From NCBI GenBank assembly GCA_025351345.1, contig JANXWB010000012.1, positions 1 to 42,099 on the forward strand: a stretch of 42,099 nucleotides of DNA. The letters run 5' to 3'. The position numbers were made by a program, and so were the translations under genes. Origin of the DNA: Synechococcales cyanobacterium GL140_1_metabat_312 (GTDB taxonomy: Bacteria > Cyanobacteriota > Cyanobacteriia > Leptolyngbyales > Leptolyngbyaceae). A model generated the notes under the pieces. The model saw nothing but the letters and a program-made list of their open reading frames with translations. It had not been told where the DNA came from and did no database searches. Of this stretch, positions 18,294 to 25,492 are shown piece after piece; positions within the stretch are counted from its first letter, which is position 1; every line of letters starts with the position of its first letter.

Positions 18294-18773
18294 CTACAAG
18301 TACTGATCTTGATCTCTAGGTTTGAAGTCTCGGAGCATTTTCTGCAACTCCATGCTGTGTAATTCTTCTTGGCCAATCATTCCACGAGCGTATTCTTCGA
18401 GATAAATACTGCGATCTTTGACCACATTTAAAAACTGTTTATACAAGTCTAGTGCTGCTGACTCATGAGTGCTGCTCTCAACAAGAATGTCATAAATTGA
18501 ATGCTTGTGACTTTCTTCAATTGACGCAATTTTCAAACTAGGATGTCCACCCAACCCAGTAAGAATCTCACCAGCTTGTTGCGCATGAAGTAAGGATTCT
18601 GTGGCTTGATCTTTGAGAAACTGAACAATAGGAATTCGGTTTGGCCCTGTGACCATAAGCGAATAATGGGTGTAGCGGACGACTCCAGCAAGCTCGTATT
18701 CCATAATAGAATTTAGGAGCGGGGTTGCTTTTTCGAGGTTTAGTTCTTTCATAGCGTCAAGTTTCGTTGTCAT
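18294..18773 (-). CDS. Bacterioferritin-like ferritin-family protein
   Basis: A 159-residue four-helix protein of normal bacterioferritin length. Residues matching the E. coli Bfr di-iron ligands are Glu27 and Tyr34 (EYELAGVVRYTHY), His63, Glu104, Glu136 and His139 (EELH). The position matching Glu51 appears to be Ser60, with a Glu one residue earlier, and the haem-ligand Met52 is Leu61. Iron oxidation and haem binding may therefore differ from the classic enzyme, as cyanobacteria often use mixed subunits. The ATG at 18773 fits the family; the open frame extends to a TTG at 18827 but that leader is unconserved. It lies between plsX and a 2Fe-2S protein on the same strand. Confidence 0.85.
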   Translation of the reverse strand: MTTKLDAMKELNLEKATPLLNSIMEYELAGVVRYTHYSLMVTGPNRIPIVQFLKDQATESLLHAQQAGEILTGLGGHPSLKIASIEESHKHSIYDILVESSTHESAALDLYKQFLNVVKDRSIYLEEYARGMIGQEELHSMELQKMLRDFKPRDQDQYL

Positions 18774-18915
18774 TGATATTGATGATGAGGTGTATGGATT
18801 TGTAGAGCCAACTCTTGGACCATACAATAACGGTGATAATACGCTTCACTATACTTCTATATGAGAATTTAATTGCGATCGGCTCGACATAACAGTAGCC
18901 ATATAGTCGTTCACA

Positions 18916-19518
18916 CTAACATCGTGCTGTTTTAGTGGCGCCAAAGTGTTGATTAAGCACTTGGGGAACATCTTGTGCGGTCACATTGCTGTAGCGTTTT
19001 TTGTCTGGCATAACGACCAAGTTTGGTCCCTGACTGCATTTCCCCATACATCCGGTCAATTGAACTTGGATGGATGGATCCCAGTCTCCGCTGCTGAGGG
19101 CTTTATCCAACGTTTTGCACAGGGCTTTCCCGCCTTGCTTCATACAGTCAGGTTTCCCGCATACTTTGATAATTGCGCGTTTTGGGTTCGATGCCCTTGG
19201 GACGATCGATTCACTAACGGGAATCTCCCGGATGGGAATGACTGGAGGAGTGGCCGATCGCAACGATATACGATGAGCATTGAATTTCATCCGGGTCTTT
19301 TTTCTAGAAAATTGCTGTGTGCCCCAGACTTCGACCTGCATTCCCGGAATCCAGCCATCATAGCGATCGTCACGCAAGTATTTTGCCACTTTAATCATGA
19401 CTTCTTGACCTAACCACATGAGCCTAAGGCTGCGAGGTTGGTCTTGTTTGTTTAAAATAAATCCTAAAAATTCACCGACTAGTCCAAATGGAACCCGTTC
19501 GACCGTAGCTTGACTCAT
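18916..19518 (-). CDS. Thioredoxin-like 2Fe-2S ferredoxin-domain protein
   Basis: A 200-residue two-part protein. The first about 90 residues form a probable OB-like beta domain with no cysteine (LGFILNKQDQPRSLRLMW). From about 113 there is a thioredoxin-fold 2Fe-2S domain like NuoE and shethna-type ferredoxins, with ligands Cys120 and Cys125 (CGKPDC) and Cys157 and Cys161 (TGCMGKCSQGPN). It probably carries electrons or senses iron or redox state; the partner is unknown. It is divergent from a Fur-family regulator with a 333-base spacer, and upstream of the bacterioferritin-like gene on the same strand, a context that fits iron or redox control. Confidence 0.85.
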   Translation of the reverse strand: MSQATVERVPFGLVGEFLGFILNKQDQPRSLRLMWLGQEVMIKVAKYLRDDRYDGWIPGMQVEVWGTQQFSRKKTRMKFNAHRISLRSATPPVIPIREIPVSESIVPRASNPKRAIIKVCGKPDCMKQGGKALCKTLDKALSSGDWDPSIQVQLTGCMGKCSQGPNLVVMPDKKRYSNVTAQDVPQVLNQHFGATKTARC

Positions 19519-19851
19519 GAAACACCTTGCTGTGAAAAGGAGCGGAGCGTTCTGGAAGGATTGATAAGAAGATTTATCTGATGATTCTTACCGTAGGCTT
19601 TATTGACTTATAATGTCAAGTAGAATTTAATTTTTTTTAGAGAGATTGATAGAAAAAATCTAAGCTTTTCGAGCTTAAACTCTTCAAAGCCTATCCATAT
19701 GAGGTTTTCAGGATTTTCCACGATCGGATACCTGCGAGTTATTTGCAATTAATACAACAAGTCTTGTATTCTAATTTCAATAGCCATTAGGGCAGTTAGA
19801 GCGGGATATTCCCAATCAGTTTTTAGATGTTCTATTCAAGAGTGATTCGGC
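19519..19851. promoter_or_regulatory. Divergent AT-rich region between 2Fe-2S protein and Fur-family gene
   Basis: This 333-base region holds no recognisable gene. An inverted repeat TTGAC-N7-GTCAA (19603-19619) has TATAAT in its centre (19609-19614). On the minus strand it supplies TTGACA as a possible -35 for the 2Fe-2S gene. It is the best candidate site for autoregulation by the adjacent repressor, but no strict Fur or Zur box was found. Confidence 0.35.
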
Positions 19852-20307
19852 ATGATGATGGAGAATCCGCATCAAACTAATGCTGTTAAAGGAGCGCTCC
19901 ACGATCGTGGATTACGCATGACTCCGCAGCGAATTTTAATTTTGAGTCTCTTTCATAGTTCATCGTCAGGCGACCATTTGAGTGCGGATGATGTTCACCA
20001 ACGACTGACCCAGAACGAAACACCAATGAGCCTGTCTACGGTATACCGAACCTTGCATCTAATGTCTCAGATGGGGATTTTGCGCGAGTTAGAACTGGCG
20101 GAAGATCACAAACACTATGAGCTTAATCCGAGAAGTGATGAGAGCCACCATCATCTAGTCTGCATTCGCTGTACTAAAACTATTGAGTTTAAAAGTGAGG
20201 TCATGCAAAAAGTCGGAGAGAAAGTAGCCAAAGGATCAGGATTTGCGTTGCTTGATTGTCAACTTGTAATCCATGCCCTTTGCCCGACTTGTCAACGATC
20301 TATGTGA
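19852..20307 (+). CDS. Fur-family transcriptional repressor, probably Zur (FurB) type
   Basis: A 151-residue metalloregulator. The N-terminal winged helix includes LHDRGLRMTPQR and the recognition helix SLSTVYRTLHLM (60-71). The C-terminal half has the metal site HHHLVCIRC with Cys104 and Cys107, and a second CPTC pair at Cys144 and Cys147 for structural zinc. The ILRELELAEDHKHYEL and KTIEFKSE segments look closest to cyanobacterial FurB/Zur rather than FurA or PerR, but this is by eye. Three ATG codons start the gene (MMMENP). It ends at a bidirectional terminator shared with ndhD. Confidence 0.88.
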   Translation: MMMENPHQTNAVKGALHDRGLRMTPQRILILSLFHSSSSGDHLSADDVHQRLTQNETPMSLSTVYRTLHLMSQMGILRELELAEDHKHYELNPRSDESHHHLVCIRCTKTIEFKSEVMQKVGEKVAKGSGFALLDCQLVIHALCPTCQRSM

Positions 20308-20353
20308 TTATTTGTGCAATCGATCGAGTGTTATGTAAGTCTAAAAGATACAA

Positions 20354-20392
20354 AAAAGTCGGATTAGAAAACTTGTTTCCAACCCGACTTTT
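20354..20392. terminator. Bidirectional terminator between fur-type gene and ndhD
   Basis: AAAAGTCGG (20354-20362) and CCGACTTTT (20384-20392) form a perfect 9-base stem with A runs on one side and T runs on the other, between two convergent genes. Confidence 0.85.
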
Positions 20393-20417
20393 AACTGAAC
20401 TCTATTGATTAATCGTC

Positions 20418-22004
20418 TTACTTCACAATTACAGTGTCATTTATATTAGGAGCCATCGAAACCCGAATCAAAGGACTATTATTAGATGCGATCGTTGGTA
20501 AAACCATCCTTGCATTTTGTGCAATCTGAACCGCAGTTGCGTCATAAGTCTGCGTGATTAGCTTTGGATAGAACCCAATACCAATAATCGGCAACATCAA
20601 CGAGGCTGCAATAAACAATTCGCGTGGCTTCATATCTAAGAATACTTGCCCTTCAACGGCTTTCCCTTCTTTACCGTAAAACATTTCCCGCAGCATCGAC
20701 AGTAAATACATGGGTGTGATAATTAATCCCACTGCCGCCAAAAACACAATAATAGTTTTAAAACTTGTCGAATAGATTTCGCTATTTGCAAAGCCTAAGA
20801 ACACCATCAGCTCACCGACAAACCCACTCATTCCGGGCAATGCCAATGAGGCCATGGATGCGATCGTGAATAGTGCAAAGGTAGACGGCATTTTCTTGCC
20901 CAATCCACCCATTTCATCCATGTTCAACGTGTGGATCCGATCGTACGTAACCCCTGCTAAGAAGAACATTACCGATGCAATTAGGCCATGGGAAACCATC
21001 TGTAGCATCGCGCCACTCATGCCCAAGTCAGTAAACGAAGCAATGCCCAGTAGCACGAATCCCATGTGAGAAATTGACGAATAGGCCATACGGCGTTTTA
21101 GATTGCGCTGTGCAAAGGATGCCAATGCGCCGTAGACAATGTTGACCACACCCAAAACAGCCAAAACAGGCGCGAAATAAGCGTGAGCATTAGGAAGCAT
21201 TTCTACGTTCATCCGAATCAAGGCATATCCGCCCATCTTCAACAGAACTCCAGCCAGAATCATCGACACTGGGGCCGAAGCTTCACCATGGGCATCGGGG
21301 AGCCAAGTGTGTAATGGAAATACCGAAAGCTTGACGCCATAGGCAATCAACAACCCGGCATACATCAGCAATTCAAAGCCTAGGCTGTAGTCCTTCAGGC
21401 CCAACTGCGTCAAATCAAACGTCAACGCCCCGCCGCCATAAAAGGCCATCGCCAAGGCTGCAATCAGAATAAAGATAGAAGCGCCTGCGGTGTATAGAAT
21501 GAACTTAGTTGCCGCGTATCGTCGCTTTGGACCGCCCCAAATTGCAATAAGCAAGTAAACCGGAACGAGTTCTAGTTCCCAAATCAGAAAAAATTGAATT
21601 AAGTCTTGCGCACAAAATACTCCAATCTGAGCGCTGTACATCACCAGCATTAGAAAATAGAACAACCGAGGTTTTTCCTTGACCTGCCAACCTGCCAAAA
21701 TCGACAGCGTAGTCACAAGTCCCGTCAACACCACTAGGGGCATCGACAATCCATCGATCGCCAAGGACCAATTGACCCCTAACTGTGGCAACCAAGTGAC
21801 GCTCTCGCTCAACTGATAGCCTGCTTCCGAGAAATCATAATGCTTCCAGAGCGCATAGAGTGACAGCGCGAAATCAGCTAGTCCAACCCCTAACGCATAC
21901 CAGCGGACAGTTCGCCCATCTTTATCAGGGATTACAGGAATGAAGAGCGCGGCTGCGAGAGGCAGCATGATAATGGTCGAAAGCCAAGGAAACGTTGTCG
22001 TCAC
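20418..22004 (-). CDS. ndhD: NAD(P)H-quinone oxidoreductase chain 4 (NdhD)
   Basis: A 528-residue proton-pumping membrane subunit of the NDH-1 complex, homologous to NuoM, with about 14 transmembrane helices. Landmarks are [37 protein letters not shown], the [15 protein letters not shown] loop and [18 protein letters not shown]. It resembles NdhD1/D2 of the respiratory and cyclic-electron-flow complex rather than the CO2-uptake D3/D4 forms; this assignment is by eye. The start is a GTG at 22004 ([10 protein letters not shown]). No ndhF lies next to it, and a 738-base spacer precedes it. Confidence 0.95.
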   Translation of the reverse strand: MTTTFPWLSTIIMLPLAAALFIPVIPDKDGRTVRWYALGVGLADFALSLYALWKHYDFSEAGYQLSESVTWLPQLGVNWSLAIDGLSMPLVVLTGLVTTLSILAGWQVKEKPRLFYFLMLVMYSAQIGVFCAQDLIQFFLIWELELVPVYLLIAIWGGPKRRYAATKFILYTAGASIFILIAALAMAFYGGGALTFDLTQLGLKDYSLGFELLMYAGLLIAYGVKLSVFPLHTWLPDAHGEASAPVSMILAGVLLKMGGYALIRMNVEMLPNAHAYFAPVLAVLGVVNIVYGALASFAQRNLKRRMAYSSISHMGFVLLGIASFTDLGMSGAMLQMVSHGLIASVMFFLAGVTYDRIHTLNMDEMGGLGKKMPSTFALFTIASMASLALPGMSGFVGELMVFLGFANSEIYSTSFKTIIVFLAAVGLIITPMYLLSMLREMFYGKEGKAVEGQVFLDMKPRELFIAASLMLPIIGIGFYPKLITQTYDATAVQIAQNARMVLPTIASNNSPLIRVSMAPNINDTVIVK

Positions 22005-22742
22005 GGATGTAACCTACTCAAATTGATTTAGACGCCAAGTGATGTGAAATGTGATGAGCGGATTGACATAACGTATCTAGTGAGTCACAGCCCCTAGTAA
22101 TTTGCCATGTCAGAACTCTCGTCTAGGCTATCCATATCGGCTTTATCCATAAAGTCAGGTAGGAATAATTACCTATTGTCATATATTACTCGACTATGAA
22201 CTTAAGTAAACCTTAAGAATCACACTATTGGCAATTGTTCCCATAGAGCGATCTCAACCCAACCAGACAGCCCGCATAAAGAGGGTTATCGTTAGATACA
22301 GGCTTTGACACAGGAAAAGTCCTTCAGTCTCTGGCCTCCTCGTTTCTATAGAAATAATAACGATTTCATATAATTTTAACACAAGTTAACAAAATGACTT
22401 TAATGGAGATAGCATAAAAATACTCTTTTGTCTTAAAATCTTCACTAGATCAGAATTTCGTCTGGGGAGTCTTTGCCGTCAAGTTTCGATCGGCTGAAGT
22501 TGCGGGTGCTATTTTGGTGATGTAGCCTAGGTTTCGGGGTAAGAGAGGCGCAGTAAAGACTTTATTGAGACTTATTGTCCCCATTTCAACAAGATCAAAA
22601 ATGCCTGATTAAGAGTTTGGGTACAGTCTTGGCATAATGTTTCAAGACTTAGTTGTGAGTCTAATCGGCATGACCAACATCTCTCAAGACATCTCTCAAG
22701 AGTGACCAGAAAGAAATTCATCATTTCTGATCAGATTTGACA
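22005..22742. other. 738-base gene-free spacer upstream of ndhD
   Basis: No protein gene or tRNA was recognised on either strand. Features visible are inverted repeats AGGTA-N8-TACCT (22157-22174) and CTTAAG-N5-CTTAAG (22201-22217), about 150-215 bases before ndhD, an AT-rich stretch (22345-22440), and a perfect 12-base tandem repeat (22678-22701) near the stop of the glycosyltransferase gene. It should hold the ndhD promoter and possibly a long 5' leader or small RNA. Confidence 0.45.
22678..22701. repeat. Perfect 12-base tandem duplication
   Basis: ACATCTCTCAAG occurs twice head to tail, 40 bases beyond the 3' end of the glycosyltransferase gene. Confidence 0.8.
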
Positions 22743-23735
22743 CTAATTCTCCAACTTAATTTTCTTCGCAGATCTACCTAAGGGTAATAATCCTTGACAA
22801 ACCTTCAGCAGATAACCGATTTGGCCGTAACTATAAACTAAATTTTCAAAGACTAGCCCGTCGGCAGGTGCGTTGGCTCTGGGGATAAATTTACCTTGAA
22901 TGGTTAGTTTTACTGATTTATAAAGTCCACGAAACAGACGCTCACCGCCCCTCCCGAGTTGACCGATCCCGGCCTCCCCAGCAATTTCTTCTCGGTAACA
23001 TTCACTAATGCCTTGCCACCAGCCGCGCTCTAAAAACCAACTTCGTTTGACCCGTTCTGGAGCAACATGATGACCTGCGATCGCGTTGGGCAAGTAACTC
23101 ACATTCCAGCCAGACTGAAGGGCGAGATTGGTCATATGGAGTTCTTCATTTGACAAAAGATTTTTGCCGACGCGTCCGAGGTTGAGATCGAAGCCACCTA
23201 CTTGATCTAGAAAAGTTCGACGAATGGCGTAGTTTAGTCCCCGTGGGGTCAAGCCAGGTTGGTTTATTTGAACAGGTTGATCGCCAAGATCATAGAAACC
23301 GAGATTTCCAGAAAGATTTTCTGAGAGCCATTTTGGTTGGGCACAATCCCAGATTAGGGTAACTTTACCACCGGATATGGCAAGTTTTGGGTCTTGAGCA
23401 TAGGCATCAATGAACGTTTGGAGCCATTGGGGTGATGCGATCGCGTCGTCGTCGAGATAGGCAATCAAGGGCGCTGTTGCAAGCTGTGCTCCAGTGTTGC
23501 GGGCAACAGATAAACCCAATTTGGCTTCGTAATGATACCGAACACGAGGATTATCTAGATAGGTCTGAGCAACTTCAGCGGTCCGATCAGTGGATGCATT
23601 GTCAATGATCAATATTTCGTAACTTTCGCAGGTTTGAATCAGTAAGCTGTCGATCGCTTTAGCTAGATAACGATCGCGGTTGTGAGTGCAGATAATGGCA
23701 GAGATCTGAGGTTGGGTTTGAAACATTGCTGACAT
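22743..23735 (-). CDS. Family 2 glycosyltransferase
   Basis: A 330-residue GT-A fold glycosyltransferase. The nucleotide-sugar site is visible as SAIICTHNRDRYL (12-24), ILIIDNASTDRT (41-52) and the metal-binding Asp95-Asp-Asp97 (YLDDDAIASPQW). The C-terminal half has paired Trp motifs (WFLERGWWQGISECY). No transmembrane helix is evident. It probably adds a sugar to an exopolysaccharide or cell-surface glycan; similar enzymes occur in cyanobacterial hormogonium polysaccharide clusters, but no such cluster is present here. The ATG at 23735 was used; a second ATG three codons later is equally possible. Confidence 0.88.
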   Translation of the reverse strand: MSAMFQTQPQISAIICTHNRDRYLAKAIDSLLIQTCESYEILIIDNASTDRTAEVAQTYLDNPRVRYHYEAKLGLSVARNTGAQLATAPLIAYLDDDAIASPQWLQTFIDAYAQDPKLAISGGKVTLIWDCAQPKWLSENLSGNLGFYDLGDQPVQINQPGLTPRGLNYAIRRTFLDQVGGFDLNLGRVGKNLLSNEELHMTNLALQSGWNVSYLPNAIAGHHVAPERVKRSWFLERGWWQGISECYREEIAGEAGIGQLGRGGERLFRGLYKSVKLTIQGKFIPRANAPADGLVFENLVYSYGQIGYLLKVCQGLLPLGRSAKKIKLEN

Positions 23736-23782
23736 AGTGAAATCCGATTCTGTGGGGGTGACTAGGGCAAATTTCTCCCATC

Positions 23783-24610
23783 CTAGTCTTTCAATTGACT
23801 ATGAAGCCTCACGAGATCTTCGGAGAAATGGGTCAGACGGGTTTCTAAATCGACCTGTCGGATCCGTAGTTGACGCAATTTGTGATGACGTGCGATCGCC
23901 ATGCTGACGGCGGGGACTTGATCGGGAGGGCAGGGATAGCTCCAAAGTTGACCATCAGGATTAATTCCACACAGACGATAGTTGGATGGGACTGCATGAA
24001 TATCTTGGGGCTGAATTTTCCCAGTTTGGAGTTTCTCGACAAAACTGACCAATTGACTGATGTCGGCATGACGAAAGGCTTGGGTTTTATCGTCTGGTTG
24101 GGAGGGTGTGCCGAGAGATTCGAGCCAGCCGTCGAGAATGGCACCTTCTGAGTAAAGAGTTTGGATAGTTTCAACAATAGTCGAGAGTTCTTGTTGCCAG
24201 GTGGTAGCGATCGTTAGCAGGTCTTGCAATAGCGAAGTCGCAAGACCTGGATTTGGGGCATTTCGGTGAGGACTGAGGGGGACGCTTTTAGGTTTGGGTA
24301 GATGGATGTCTTGGAGTTCGAGTTTGGGAAATTGTGGAAATTGTGGAACCCGATCGTTGGTTTCTTCAGGAGCGAGATCTACTTTTTCGACGACTGAATT
24401 TGGAGCTTTGCTGGATGAGAGGATGTCGAACGACAGAGAGGGAGCGGTTCGATAGTCTGCGGTAACGATCGATTTTGATAAGAGAGACGACGAACTAGGC
24501 AACGATGGAACAGCAGTTGAGTCTAGTCGCTTGGAGATCGATTTAGTGTCGGAAATGGGATGTTCCAGAGTTCTTAGAGTTTGTTCAATGCGTTTGATGC
24601 CAGTTTTCAT
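23783..24610 (-). CDS. Conserved-looking protein of unknown function
   Basis: A 275-residue protein not recognised. Residues about 30-145 are rich in Ser, Pro and Thr with low complexity (PSLPSSSSLLSK, PQFPQFPKLELQ), probably disordered. The C-terminal about 130 residues look folded, with a helical segment (LLTIATTWQQELSTIVETIQ), then YRLCGINPDGQLWSYPCPPDQ, and a final charged helix likely to form a coiled coil (HKLRQLRIRQVDLETRL). The two Cys flanking the NPDGQLW turn could matter. It is 47 bases upstream of the glycosyltransferase on the same strand and may be co-transcribed with it. It is divergent from cobU. No function is proposed. Confidence 0.7.
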   Translation of the reverse strand: MKTGIKRIEQTLRTLEHPISDTKSISKRLDSTAVPSLPSSSSLLSKSIVTADYRTAPSLSFDILSSSKAPNSVVEKVDLAPEETNDRVPQFPQFPKLELQDIHLPKPKSVPLSPHRNAPNPGLATSLLQDLLTIATTWQQELSTIVETIQTLYSEGAILDGWLESLGTPSQPDDKTQAFRHADISQLVSFVEKLQTGKIQPQDIHAVPSNYRLCGINPDGQLWSYPCPPDQVPAVSMAIARHHKLRQLRIRQVDLETRLTHFSEDLVRLHSQLKD

Positions 24611-24698
24611 AGGAATTGGATGGGTCAGAATGCCCTATTCTATACGCTGCTTGAAAATTTGCACGTCTTGAGAGAATGTTGAGATAAAGGGTGAGGAG

Positions 24699-25256
24699 AT
24701 GATGCGTCAAGTGATTTTGGTGACGGGGGCAGCGCGATCGGGTAAGAGTGAATGGGCGGAACGGGTAGCATCGGAGTCAGGAAAGCAAATTGTATATGTG
24801 GCGACAGCCCAACGATATGAGAATGATGCGGAGTGGGATGCGCGAATTGATCTACACATTGCACGTCGTTCACAGAGTTGGCGATCGGTGGAAGTTCCGT
24901 TTGAGTTGGCGGGGGCGATCGATTTGGGAATTGAGAATGAATGTTTTTTAATTGATTCTCTGGGAAGTTGGGTGGGAAATTGCTTGGAAATGAATGAAGA
25001 GGATTGGCGATCGGGTTGTGATTGTTTAATTTCTAGTATTAAGTCTAGTATTGCGAGTTTGATTTTTGTTTCTGAGGAGACGGGCTGGGGCGTGATTCCA
25101 GCTTATTCAATGGGGCGATTGTTTCGCGATCGGTTAGGGGGATTGATTCGGGAGTTAGGCCAAATGGCCGATCAAACATTTTTGGTAGTGGCCGGTTTTG
25201 CTGTTGATGTACAAAAGATTGGGGTGGCGATCGATCGGCCTAAATTCCCCTTATGA
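24699..25256 (+). CDS. cobU: Adenosylcobinamide kinase / adenosylcobinamide-phosphate guanylyltransferase
   Basis: CobU (CobP) phosphorylates adenosylcobinamide and transfers GMP to it in cobalamin nucleotide-loop assembly. The 185-residue protein has a P-loop GAARSGKS (10-17), the guanylylated His53 in LHIARRSQSW, a VEVPFEL segment and the IDSLGSWVGN metal site. The VSEETGWGVIPAYSMGRLFRD stretch is typical. Tandem ATG codons start the gene; the second (24702) is better spaced from the GAGGAG just upstream. No other cob gene is in the window. Confidence 0.95.
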   Translation: MMRQVILVTGAARSGKSEWAERVASESGKQIVYVATAQRYENDAEWDARIDLHIARRSQSWRSVEVPFELAGAIDLGIENECFLIDSLGSWVGNCLEMNEEDWRSGCDCLISSIKSSIASLIFVSEETGWGVIPAYSMGRLFRDRLGGLIRELGQMADQTFLVVAGFAVDVQKIGVAIDRPKFPL

Positions 25257-25383
25257 ATGGGGATTATGAATTTCCAGTGTGATTACTCGACCAATGGTTT
25301 TATGCGGCGTAACAGGTATGTTATTGGACTAGTAACAATGACGAAATCTCTATCATCTTAACAACTAAATATTTATTGATTTT

Positions 25384-25492
25384 ATGAATCCTCCCTTAAT
25401 CACGGGTTACAATCCCCAGCTTGTCATTGTACTCTGTCGCGATCGCTATCCTAGCCTCCTACACGGCTTTAGACCTGGCTGGACGAGTGAAT
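25384..25492 (+). pseudogene. Remnant of the 5' end of an MHYT-domain histidine kinase gene
   Basis: These 109 bases align with the first 108 bases of the intact MHYT kinase gene at 33693. By hand there are about 12 substitutions and a single inserted A (near 25431). The start reads MNPPLITGYNPQLVIV, then the frame shifts; the shifted frame continues SVAIAILASYTALDLAGRVN as in the parent. Homology ends abruptly where the antisense gene for the 1957-residue kinase reaches its last conserved residues. Some upstream bases (ACTAAAT before the ATG) also match. It is a dead fragment left by duplication and recombination. Confidence 0.85.

Noticed and set aside
22107-22202. Short 31-codon frame in the ndhD spacer as a small membrane protein
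   Set aside because: No hydrophobic helix, no ribosome-binding site and no resemblance to small photosystem or cytochrome subunits.
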